Source: Heterocephalus glaber
Lineage: Eukaryota; Chordata; Mammalia; Rodentia; Bathyergidae
Direction: 5' to 3'
NCBI RefSeq assembly: GCF_000247695.1
Contig: NW_004624801.1
Location: 6,572,860 to 6,636,859, forward strand
DNA length: 64,000 nucleotides
Shown: piece by piece, positions 9,501-21,043 of the stretch
Layout: each line of letters opens with the position of its first letter
Position numbering within the stretch: position 1 is the first letter of the stretch
Program-made: the position numbers and the translations under genes
The notes under the pieces: model-generated
Told to the model about the DNA's origin: nothing
The model's input: the letters and a program-made list of their open reading frames with translations, nothing else
The model's database searches: none

Positions 9501-12500
9501 TCCCCTTTTCCCTTTTGTGTGTTATTCGTGCAGCATGGCAATTATTTATGGAGTTTTCTCTGCTTCAAATTTGATTACGCCGTCTGTGGTTGCCATTGTG
9601 GGCCCTCAGCTCTCTATGTTTGCCAGTGGTTTATTTTACAGGTGAGTAGCACACTCTTCTTCCCCTTGCTAAGTTAGAACACTTCCAGCATCTTTGAAGA
9701 GCATAGAAAACTTAACAAGAACTTGTAGACTTGGGCTGGACAGAATAGAGGGTGGTATTTGAAGGATTGGCTCTCTGCTTATTGCTCAGAAATACCAGAC
9801 CGTTCTAACTGATGGGATGAATGTATATCTGCTTTGGTTTTACTATAATAAACAGTATCCAAAGATCTCTTTCCATGGGGGTTGGAAAGAACTTTCCATG
9901 AAATAATTTTACCTTCTAGCAAGTTGACTAATGGAGATTCTAATGTCCTGTGTCATGTACTAAGCAGTGGCAGGGGCCACTGCAAACCTGTACAGTTTTG
10001 ACAAAGTTGAAATAGTAGGTTAAGAAATGAGCAAGTCATGTTTGTCCCTTTTTTCAAAGCCAAGGAAGTTGTCTGCAGGTTGAATTTTTGAGGAGAGCCC
10101 TCAGACTTGACTCCTAGAAGGACACTTGGCATTCGGTTTCAGATATCCTTTGACCGTAATATGTTGACCTGTTATATTTTAGCATGTACATTGCCGTTTT
10201 TATCCAGCCCTTCCCCTGGTCCTTCTACACGGCGTCTGTTTTCATTGGAATTGCAGCTGCCGGTGAGCATTTTGATTTCTACCTGCCTGTTTTCTTGTGA
10301 GAGACTTGTCTAAGGGGATCATTTATGGGTTCAGTATGGAAAGCCAAGTTACTTCATTCCCTTGATAAACTTCTGGTTTGAATTTTAGTGCTTTGGACAG
10401 CACAGGGAAACTGCCTGACAATAAATTCAGATGAGCACACTATCGGGAGAAACAGTGGAATTTTCTGGGCACTCTTACAATCTAGGTAATAATCTTTTGG
10501 AACTCCGTCTTTCTGTTTCCTTTTTTGGTCCCATCATTTATTAGGTCTTTGTTTCATTGAAAATTCAGGTCTTCCATGTAGTGTGACTTAAGTTCCTTGC
10601 CGAATATGGTATAGATTCAGACTTTTATAGCTACTTAGAATGCACAAGACTACCTCATTAGAATGCAAGATTACTAAATAGGAAGTGATATTAACTTCTA
10701 TGTATTTACCATCTGCTATATTTCAGGGACTGTTGGATTCTATTTAATTTCACATAATTCCCACACAACCTCATGAGGTTCTGGAGATGAGAAAACAAAG
10801 ACTAAAAGGAAAGTAACAAATCCAATTTTAACCATCGTTATCTGGACTTCGGCAGCCACATCCTTCCCACTGAACTACTCAGCCTAGTAGCTATTAGCAA
10901 ATACGTTAACATTTAAAAATGAAACTACACCAATACTGAGTGATATAGCATATTACATATTTCCTAGAGAAAAGCAAAACCTATTCTGCCTGTGACTGTT
11001 GGGAAATCTGAAGGCTTTACCTTTATGGTTACTGTGTAGGGTTTTCCCTTCAACAGGGCTTGGCAAAAACAGGTTTCATTTTTAGGAGTTGTGGAGTAAG
11101 AAATAGGAATGTAAGTAAATGATTCCTTCCATGGGAGAGTATGCAAAGTAAAGTTTCTGTTTAGATGCAGGTAATGATTTAGTTTAGAATTTTTCATAGA
11201 TTCTTCAAAAGATTTTAAGATTTTTTAAAGTAGTATAAACTTGTTTCCAAGGAATCACTCCCACATTTCCACTGAAATCGCATATTTCAAAGTGAGTCAA
11301 GCCCTGTGCAGGGAGGACGGCTCTGAATCAGGTTACTGTCACATGGATGGAGTCTGAACTCTATCTGGGTCAGTTACTTTCTCAGAAAGGGTGGGGTTGA
11401 GACTTTCAAATGACCTCAGGCAGGTAGATAGTTTATAAATTGCGCCTCCATCTCTCTCTCTTTCTCAACAAATAATAGGAGTAATTGTTTTTACTAACCA
11501 TTTAAGTATTATAATAATTTCCCAACACCCTCTCTCCCCTTCTCTGCCCTCAGCTTGTTCTTTGGAAATCTCTACATATATTTTGCCTGGCAAGGGAAAA
11601 CCCAAATATCAGGTTTGTTTTATTCTTGTTTTTTTTAGATATGTTCAAAGCATGCCCACAGTGCCACAGAAATATCATTAGTACTTTATGTAAGTATTGT
11701 CCTGATGAGCTTTGGTACTTCACATTCTCCTAGATGTTTGCTTTGGGAAACTTTCTCCTGGGTTTATGGAATCAACTTCGGATTATAGATTAGGAATCTC
11801 GAAGTGTGAGAGAAGGGCATGCTGTGTATGAGTGTCCTAGTGAATCATCAGTAGACAGCTGAGTGCTCAGTTCTTTTGTTCATACCATTCTTTGATTAAA
11901 AGAATGATTGGATTCTTGCATTTTTTGGGGGGGGAGCTTGTTAGAAACCCTAAAAGACAAAGGTGGAAGTGGCTTACTTACCTCCTCACTCTAAATTTTT
12001 ACTGATGCATTAAAATAAAAATTTAATGAGGAAGTGTTTTACCACTCACAAACAACCTTCAACATAATTCTAACTCAGGCCAGATGTGGTGGTGCACACC
12101 TATTATCCCAGCACTCTGGAGGCTGAGGCAGGAGCATTGCCTTGAGTTCCAGGCCAGCTTTGGCTACATAGTGACTCTTTCTAAAAAAAAAAAAAAAAAA
12201 AAATAATAATAATAATAATAGTTATTATTCAGGAATTGTGTAGTTGATGCTATCTACTTTCTTCTTTTTTTTCTATAGAGAGTGACCGAAGAACGGTGTT
12301 TATTGCCCTAACAGTGATTAGCCTTCTGGGGACAGTTCTGTTTTTTCTCATTCGGAAACCAGATCCTGAAAATGTCCTTGGAGAAGATGAATCTTCTGAT
12401 GACCAGGACTTGGAAGTCGACGAGTAAGAAGTGGGGAGACATTCCTTTTCAAGTTCAAATAGATTCTGAGTAAATCTAGTCTAGAGTGGACCCAGCTTGG

Positions 12501-15500
12501 TTGTCCTAACTGATATCCAGTTCTGTCTGACAGTTACCACAGGCAGACAGGAGGGAAAAGTGTTCAAGCAGAGAAGAAAGGAAGATGCAGGGGAGCTGTG
12601 AGGAAGGAAAAAGGAGAAGGCTGCCTGAGGAAGGGAGTGAGTGAAAGGTTTCCAGGGATTTAGGTCTGTTGCCAGCATTGCCCGTGATCCGTGTGACCCT
12701 AGGCAATAGCAGTGAGCCCTTCCTGTGTCCAGGCCTCCGTCCTTTTGCTCCATTCAGTGGTCTCCTGTGTGTTCCCAGTGTCAGGGTGCAGGAATATAAA
12801 GTGAAATAGGAAACAGTCTGCCCTCAAGTCCTGTTTCTGTGATCCAGCTATAAATTTCTCGGGTTCCTGTGACATGTGTGGCAGGGCCACCAGCGCTTGT
12901 CCCCACCAGGCTCTTGGCGAACAGTAGCCAGCCCTTGCACTAACTAACCTGTCCAGGTGGCTTTCCCCACAGTGGACTAAGTGGGGAGACAGGCATGGAG
13001 CCCTGTGTCTCTGAGTACTGTAAATTACCTGAGCACGTTTCCATGGTGACACTGTTCCAAACAGCACAGGTGGTTTCTGCTATCATTTAGATTTGGGAAG
13101 GAAAAGAGAAATTAATCTTTGCCACTCTTGTTTTGCTTTGTGAATTGATAATCGGGAAGATCGTCTTGCAGCTTTTGTCTGTTGTTACAACTTGTGCATT
13201 GAGCATTCTGTGTTGCCTTTTCCATCCAAAAAGGGGCCCAGATGCTCCTGTTATTGAATCACTGTGTTTACTAAGTTTGCACTTTTTTTTTTTTTTGGTA
13301 CTGGGGATTGAACTCGGGACCTTGCGCCTGCAAGGCAGGCGGCGGAACCACTGAGCTAAATCCCTGGCTCTGCACTGTTTCTTTAAAGCAAAGGAGAAGG
13401 GGATACTTTGGGTGTATGTGTGTATCTGTGTGTTTACACACATATGTGTTACATATGTACATGTATGTACAGTCATGCATTGCATCACAACATCCCGGGC
13501 AGTGATTGACTGCATGTGTGACAGGGGTCCCACTCTGTCACCTCGTGAGGACTGTGGTGTAGTTTGTGTCAGCACTCTGATGTTTGCATATCGCAGGTGC
13601 CTAAGGATGTGTTTCCCAGAATGCTGTCCTGTTCAGTGACAGTAACTATGGATATTGGAGAGAAGAGAATTGTGTCCCCGCGATAGGTGCAGTCCTTAGG
13701 AAGACTGCTCAGCCTGTCGAGCAGTCTCTGTTCCTAAATTGTCTCCCAAACACAGAGCTTCTGTGTCTCCTTTCTCCAAGTAGCACCCGTTGTGTGGCGG
13801 TTCTTTTAAACCTGGGGGACAGAGCAGTGCACGAGACAAGCCATCCATGTTCTCATGGGACTCGGCTTCAGAGGGGTGGCAGACAGTATGCGTGTGAGTA
13901 GACGCCACAGTGAGCCTTGGGGAGACTTCGGAGGAGGGGAGGGACAGGTGCTGGGGGGAGTGGAGAGCCGTGGGTGGTCAGTGCTAGACCAGGCAGTGGA
14001 AGGGGCCAAGACAGGCTCCTGAGGCTAGAAAGGTGAGGAGGGCGTGGAGCAGGAGGGTCTACAGGAGGCAAGGTTGGATTGTATAAAGCTGGCCTGGAGC
14101 TTGAAGTTCGATGTGGTCTGAGTAGAAGCCATTGAGGTATAAGTAGGAGCTGGTAATAAAAGCTCCCATGTGAATGCCCTGCAGAAAATGATATGAAGGT
14201 GGAAAGAGCAGCTCCACATCTGTCTTTTATCTCAGGTTCTTTTGTTTTGTTTTTTTGAGACGGGCTGGCTTTGTACTTCAGATTGGCCTTGAACTCCCTA
14301 TTCTGTAGCCTAGACTGGCCTCGAACTCCTGGCCATCCTCCTGCCTCAGCTCCCCAAATGCTAGGACTATAGGTGTGTGCTACCACAGGCAGCTAATTTC
14401 TTAAATCAACTGTATCTCTATTGAAAGTTTGTTTTTGTTTTTGTTACCGGGGCTTGAACTCAGGTCCTTGTGCTTTTGAGGCAGGCAGCAGAACCACTGA
14501 GCTAAATCCCCAGCCCTATTGAAAGTTTTTTTAAGAAAATAATCATTTAACTCTCTAAGAAGCAAGATGTGCTGGCACATGCCTGTAATCCCAGCACTCA
14601 GAGCCTGAGGCAGGAGGATTGCAAGTTCAAGCCACCTTGGGCAACTTGGGCACTTAGCAAGACTCTGTCTCAAAAAAGAAAAAAGGTCTGGGAATGCAGC
14701 TCAGTGTGAAGGGCCTGGGTTCAATCCACAGTACTGTAAAAATCAGTCAATCAATAAATAATAAAGATCTAGGAAAACTAGACTTGGCTGATAGGGTAAA
14801 AAAATATAATTTTTAAAAAACTTTCTGGGTTGGGTGTGGTGGCACTTATTTGTAATCCCAGCACTCAGGAGGCTGAGGAAGAAGGATCACCTTGAGTTCC
14901 AGGCCAGCCTGGGCTACATACTGAGTTCAAGGCCAGTCTGAAGTACATAGTGAGACACTATCTCAACCACCCCCCTCAAAAAATACAACAAAAAACCAGA
15001 AAAACTTTCTCACTGTCATGTTGCTGTCAATTATAGTTACATTTAAAAAGATTATACTTGAACTGCATTATCTCACTTAAATCCTACAGGTAAGTGGTAG
15101 AGTCCTCATTTTACAACTGAATGTGGTGGTGCATGTCTGTAATTCTAACACTGTGGGAGGCAGAGGCAGGAGGATTTTAAATTGGTGCCCAGCCTGGGCA
15201 ACTTGTTGATTTAGTGAGATCCTGTTTAAAAATAAAAAGTAAAAAAAGACTAGGAGAGGGATTTAGCTCAGTGGTTCCCCCACCTGCCTCACAAGTGCAA
15301 AGACCTGGGTTCGATCCCTGGTACCACACACACACACACAAAAAAGCCACAAAAAAAGACTAGGATGTAGTTTCATGCAAAGGTCCAGGGTTCAGTCTTC
15401 AGAACCACAAAACACAAATGAGGAAGTAAAACTTAGACAAAGACACTTGCTGTCTTAGTTACATTTCTTGCTGCTGAGACAAAATACCCAATGCCCAAAA

Positions 15501-18500
15501 TTAAGGAAGGAAAAGTTTTTGGCTCACAGTTTGTAGAGGCTTCAGTTTATAGTTGGCTGGCTGCAAGGCAGAGTAGCATGGCAGACAGGCATTGCAGAGG
15601 AGAAACAGTTCCTGGTGGGCAGAAGGGAGCAAAGCAAGCAAGGGACGACCACAGCTCTTTCTCTTCCTTATATCTCATCCAGGCTACTCAGGGCGGGCAG
15701 CACTCACACCCTTAATCCTAGTGCCCCTGAGCCTAGCACTGCACCATGAATCAATCCTAGCATCACATACTGTAGATCCAGCCCCCTCTGAAAAAGCCCC
15801 GCCTATGACTGCAGGAGGCTTTGGGGGACATCTAGACACAGCCATAACACTTGCCTAAAATGTTACAACTACGTAGTAAGTGACAAAACCAGGGCTCAGA
15901 CACCAGAGTTCATATGTTCAACCAAAAGGTAATTCTGTTTTCAACCATGCCGCACAGAGGATGGTTATTTTCTTTCTTTCGTTTGTGGGCGGCACTTTAA
16001 ACACAGTCTGTAAAGCAAGGACCTGGGCCACGAAGGGACCCAGCCCACTGGATGTGCTTGCCAGACCGGAGAGCACAGAGCTGTTCCAGACTGCAGTGAA
16101 GAGGGGATGGACATTTCATACCTAGGTAGTATTTATTTTTAATTTTCAGGGGGAAAATGTATTTTCTTTATTTTCCCAGGTCTGCCCAGAACAATATGAC
16201 AAAGGCAGTAGATGCGTTTAGTAAGTATTCTCGGTATCTGAAATGGGACAGCTGTTCAGGAACCTTCAGCCTTTGCCTTTCCCCTTCCCCTGGTAACTGG
16301 ATTGACGGGCCCCCAGTGTTTCCATTTTGCCAGGTATGCTGGTCTCTCCGTAAAAGGCTCTCTGACCTTGGGGTGGAAATGGGGCCAACAGAGGCGCCCC
16401 CCTGTGCAGGAGTGGAGGTTGGGGGCCAAGGCAAATTGGGCTCTTGGGTGGGGAGCACATGGGGAGTTTGGGGGGGGGCAGGTGGGCTGTTGGCCACTTT
16501 GAGGGCCTGAGCGGTGGCCCTAGGGACCCAGAGACGAGTCTCCTCAACTCTTGACGTAACATAGTTTACTTTCCGTAACGCTCACAACTCTATGAGTATT
16601 CTGAAATATGAGCTATTATGCTTAACTCCATTCTAGAGAAGAGAAAACTGAGGCTTAAAGAGGTGAAAGAACTTCCCCAAGGTCATCCAGCTAGTGGGTA
16701 GGTGCTGAGCCAGGATCGGAGGCCACCATGTCTGACGGGCAGAGCAGGCATTCTCGGAATGGTTCCTTCTGACTCCTGCCCGCGGCCATCTCACCCAGGC
16801 AGTGACTCTCCACAGAGAGCATGACTGCATGGTGGCTATGGAGCCCCCAGGGCCCTTAAGTATTTATGACTTGTTTATGGAAAGCCTTGGGCTAGTGGGA
16901 AATTCGTGATCTAATCAGCGGTGGCCCAGCTCAGAGGACACATGCGTGTCAGAGCATGCGTTCCCGAGGAATTCCTGTGATCCTTTTTAGAAAGGGTCTG
17001 TGTGTATGTTGGTCTGAGCCCTGCATACAGAGTACATTATGTAATCACAGCTGTTTTATCAGACTTTCTTTTATGAGTGTCTTATATTTCAGGAATGTAT
17101 TCATAATTATAAATCAGGCTACTTGTATTATTAAATAGGGTATAGCCTGACTCCCCAGCAAGATGGGAGGTCACTACCATTCACAATCTGGCTTTTAGCT
17201 CTGCAGGTCTAGGAACTTGTCTGTCAGAAGAGCCACTGTTGCTGGGCATGGTGACGCATACCTACACTCCCAGCACTCCAGGGTGAGGCAGAAGGATTGC
17301 TGTGAGTTCAAGGCCAGCCTGAACTATATAGTAAGACCCTGTCTCAAAAAACCAATAAAGAAAAACCCCCCCAAAAAACAGAAGAGCCATTATCCTCAGA
17401 GGATTCAGAGGGGAAATGACTTGTTAAACCCTAAAGAAATTTCAGTTTAACAGTTGATGCAGTTCTTTAGTGAGCCCTTTCATGGCTGTTCCTTTCTTGT
17501 TCTCAAGGGCCTAGAAAGCCCATTGGCTTCATTGGTGCTCTTGGAGTTAGGGAAGGGAGTGTAGATGACTTCCAGTTTCCAGTTGTCCCCAGGAAAGTGA
17601 AGGGCAGTGCAGCCTCTCTGCTCTCAAGTACAGCACCCCCTGGTGGGTGGGCTGAATTCAGGATTTCCTGACTAGACAGTCCCGGACTTTGACCCAACTC
17701 TGCCTGTAAAATGCGGCACAGGCTTCTGGTTGTAGATCTCATCAGTCACTTGCTAGGTTCCACTGGAAGAGGAGGGTGGGCTGGCAGGTTGGAGCAGAGA
17801 AAAAGGAGAGGACAGCAGCCAAAGAAGGTGCACACATGCAGGTTTAGCAGAGGTTTAGCAGGTTTAGGTAACGGGGTGGGCACAGCGTGAGCTGTGAGGT
17901 GGCCTGCAAGCCAAAAGGCAGGGGAGGAAGGAAAAGGCCAAGGCCTTATGTAGCTGGTCTGTGGCCAGGGTTTCGTTTCTTGTTTATTAATCAATCCTGA
18001 CAATCCTCCTGATGGTTTTGTGAGGGAGGTTGTACAGACTGTTCTCCTTAGCATCTAAAAGTGCTCAATTCCTAAATTGAATAGATAAGTTGAATGGGAT
18101 TCTAGAACATTTTGGTGGGATTTAAAAAAAAATTGTTGTTGAATCTTACCAAAATGATGCTGAAGTGTCTCTGCTAGAATAAATGTCTGAAAATAGCCAA
18201 GACCATGTTTAAAAAGGAGGTGAGAAACTTATCCTGATAATCTTTAAAACATATTATGAATTGATTTGGAAACATTGGCATAGCAAGGCTAGTCTAGACT
18301 CCAGTCCATATCCATAGAGAAACAGATGCAGCCAGTGTGAGTCTCAGGCCAGGCCAGGTAGCTTACTGCTTAGAAAAGTACAGGCTCCTAGGGCCGGGGG
18401 TGAAGCTCAGTGGCACTGCCCCTGCCTCACAAGTGCAAGGTCCTGAGTTCAATCCCTGGTAGGAAAAAGAAAAGACAAGTTTTTTTGTTGTTTTTTGGGG

Positions 18501-21005
18501 TTTTTTAAGGGAAGAAAAATACAGGCTCCTAAGCAGGGTGTGGTGGCACATGCCTATAATCCCAGCACTTGGGAGGCTGAGCCAGGAGGATCTCTGTGAG
18601 TTCAAGGCCAGCTTGAACCACATAGCAAGACCTTGTATTAAAAAATAAATAAATAAAAAAGAATGAAAAGAAAAGAAAAATACAGGCTCCCTTCTCACTT
18701 CATACTGAAACTCCAGCTAAAGACCAAATTAAGAAGGAAATCATGAGAATAATTGGAGCAAATGATGGGATAGAGAAACGACTTGCAAACAAGTAAATCA
18801 AAAAAAAAAAAAAAAAAAGACTGCTTGGGCCGGGGACTTAGCTCAGTGGTTCGGGCACCTGCCGTGCAAGCACAAGGGCCCGAGTTCGATCCCCGGTACC
18901 AAAAAAAAAAAGACTGCTGTTTGTTTAACTAAAATGTAAAACCACAGCCTATCAACATTTCCTAACAAAGTTAAAACAGCAGGGAACATCTTTTCAGTGT
19001 ATGATGATCAGCTCTTAGGAACTGATAAGACATAAATGCTATGGTAGAAAAAACTTATTGAACTTAAAAGGTAAATAATACTTAGCATTGTAAGGAGTGA
19101 GTCTTGACACATAAGGATCCATTCTTATAGTACTTTCTTGAAAGGTGACTTATCAGTAAATATCAAAAGCATAAAAATGTTTATAAATTTTGGCCCAATG
19201 GAGTACCCCATTTTACTAATAAGATTATCCTGAGGAAATAATTAAGAACTTTGCCAAGATTTAACTAAAATGTTTATATTAGCAAGAAACTATGATTTAA
19301 TTCAACAGAGAAGCGTTAGTACATCTGTATGAAAGATTAGCTATTGAAATGTCTGTATAGCCAGGGTTTCGCCGCCTGCTGCGCAAACGCAAGGATCGAA
19401 GTTCGATCCCCAGTACCAAAAAAAAAAAAAAAAATGTCTGTACAGGATGGGCAGGGTGGCAGAAGCCTGCAATCCCAGCACTAGGAAGCCTGAGGCAGGA
19501 GGATCACCATGATTTGGAGGTCAGCCAGCCTGGGCTACATAGCAAGACCTTATCTCAAAAAGCAAAACAAAACAAAAAAATCCTTTACAAATATTTGAAA
19601 ATATCTATTCTAATATGTGAAAAAAAAGTTAAATAGTGTAAATAATGGGTTTTGGTTTTGTAAAAAGAAACACGGAAGAGGTCTGGAAGGCCAGGCATGG
19701 TGACATACACCTGTGATTCCAGCACTCAGGAGGCCGTGGCTGGAGGATTTCTGTGAGTTCAAGGCCAGCCTGGGGTACATACTGGTAGTGAATTCAAGGC
19801 TGGTCTGATCTGCTAGTGAGACTCTGTCTCAAAAAAAAATAGTCTGGAAGGAGATTCATTAAGGTGTTAATTTATGTTCTTTATGAAGATACGGTTCACA
19901 GGCCATACAAGTCACCCTTTTAAACAACTTATACAATTTGGTACAAGTTCAGTACAATTTATGATATTCACAGAGCATGTAACCATCACAACAATCAATT
20001 TTAGAACATTTCATTACTTGGGTAAGAACCCATGTAGCCCTCAGCAGTGGCCCGTCACTCCCACCCTCCTGCTTGCATCTGGAGCCTGAGGCAGCCTTGA
20101 TCTACTTCCTGTCTATAGATTTGCCTCTTCTGGATATTTGATTTCTATGGAATCATACATTATGTGTTCTCTTGTGACTGGTGTTTTTGGCTTAGCATAA
20201 TGGTTTGACATGTTAAAAAATTGGAGTTGTTTCTGTTTTTCAGGTGCTATGCTGAGCAATATGCTGTGTATTAGTTTTTGTGTGGATGTGTATTTTCACA
20301 TCTCTTGAATGTATACCTAGGAGTAGTTAAATTGCTGGTCACCCAGCTGTGGACTGAGTGGCCTCTCAGGGCACCGTCTGGGGAGGAATTGCTGGATCGA
20401 GGGGATTTTCCATGCCCTCCGTGGGTACAGGAGTGCACCAGGTTTTCTGCATCCCTGCAACTGTTTGCTGTGGTTTTCACTGCGTCCTAGTGGTGGGAAG
20501 TGGTTTTGATTTGAATTCCCCCATGGCTAATGCTATTGAGTGTATTTTCATATGCTTATAGGCTGTTTGTGTCTTATCTTCTTGGGAGAAATGCCTGCTC
20601 AGATTGATTGCCCTTTTTTGTTTTCTTTTTTTGGTGGTCATGGTATTTGTACCAGGGATTGAGCCCAGGGCCTTTGCACTGAGCTACATCCCTAGCCTTT
20701 TTTATTTTGGTCCTTTGCCATTGTTTTGTTTTATTTTTATTTTTGTTTTGTTTTTCCAATACTGGAGATTGAACTCAGGACCTTGCACTTGCCAGGCAGG
20801 TACAGCACCGTTGAGCCACTTCCCCGGCTTATTTGTTTTTGTTTTTTGAGGCAGAGTCTCGCTGTTTAGCCCAGGCTGGCCTTGAACTCATGGCGATCCT
20901 CCTGCCTCAGCCTCTTGAGTGCTAGGATCACAGGCATGCACCACCATGCCGAGCTCCTTGCCTTTTCTAAATTGGGTTGTCTTTTATTATTGGGAGAGTC
21001 TAAAT

Positions 21006-21043
<38 letters not shown>

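Larger units (their letters stand above)
7080..9533. other. MFSD11 introns 1-2, background
   Basis: Apart from exon 2 and the SINEs listed separately, this stretch holds an old MIR-like fragment (about 7425-7575) with 'aagtgctcaata' at its right end, and another weaker MIR-like fragment at about 8740-8860. A poly-T-rich run lies at 7331-7350. The rest (6668-7175 and 7580-7960) is AT-rich intron in which I recognise nothing. Confidence 0.5.

Noticed and set aside
12481..13067. Overlapping minus-strand frames in MFSD11 intron 7
   Set aside because: No domain, no splice context, no repeat-derived protein similarity that I can see.
13409..13480. TG/CA-rich tract as a regulatory element
   Set aside because: Simple-sequence composition explains it. 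No conserved motif is apparent.
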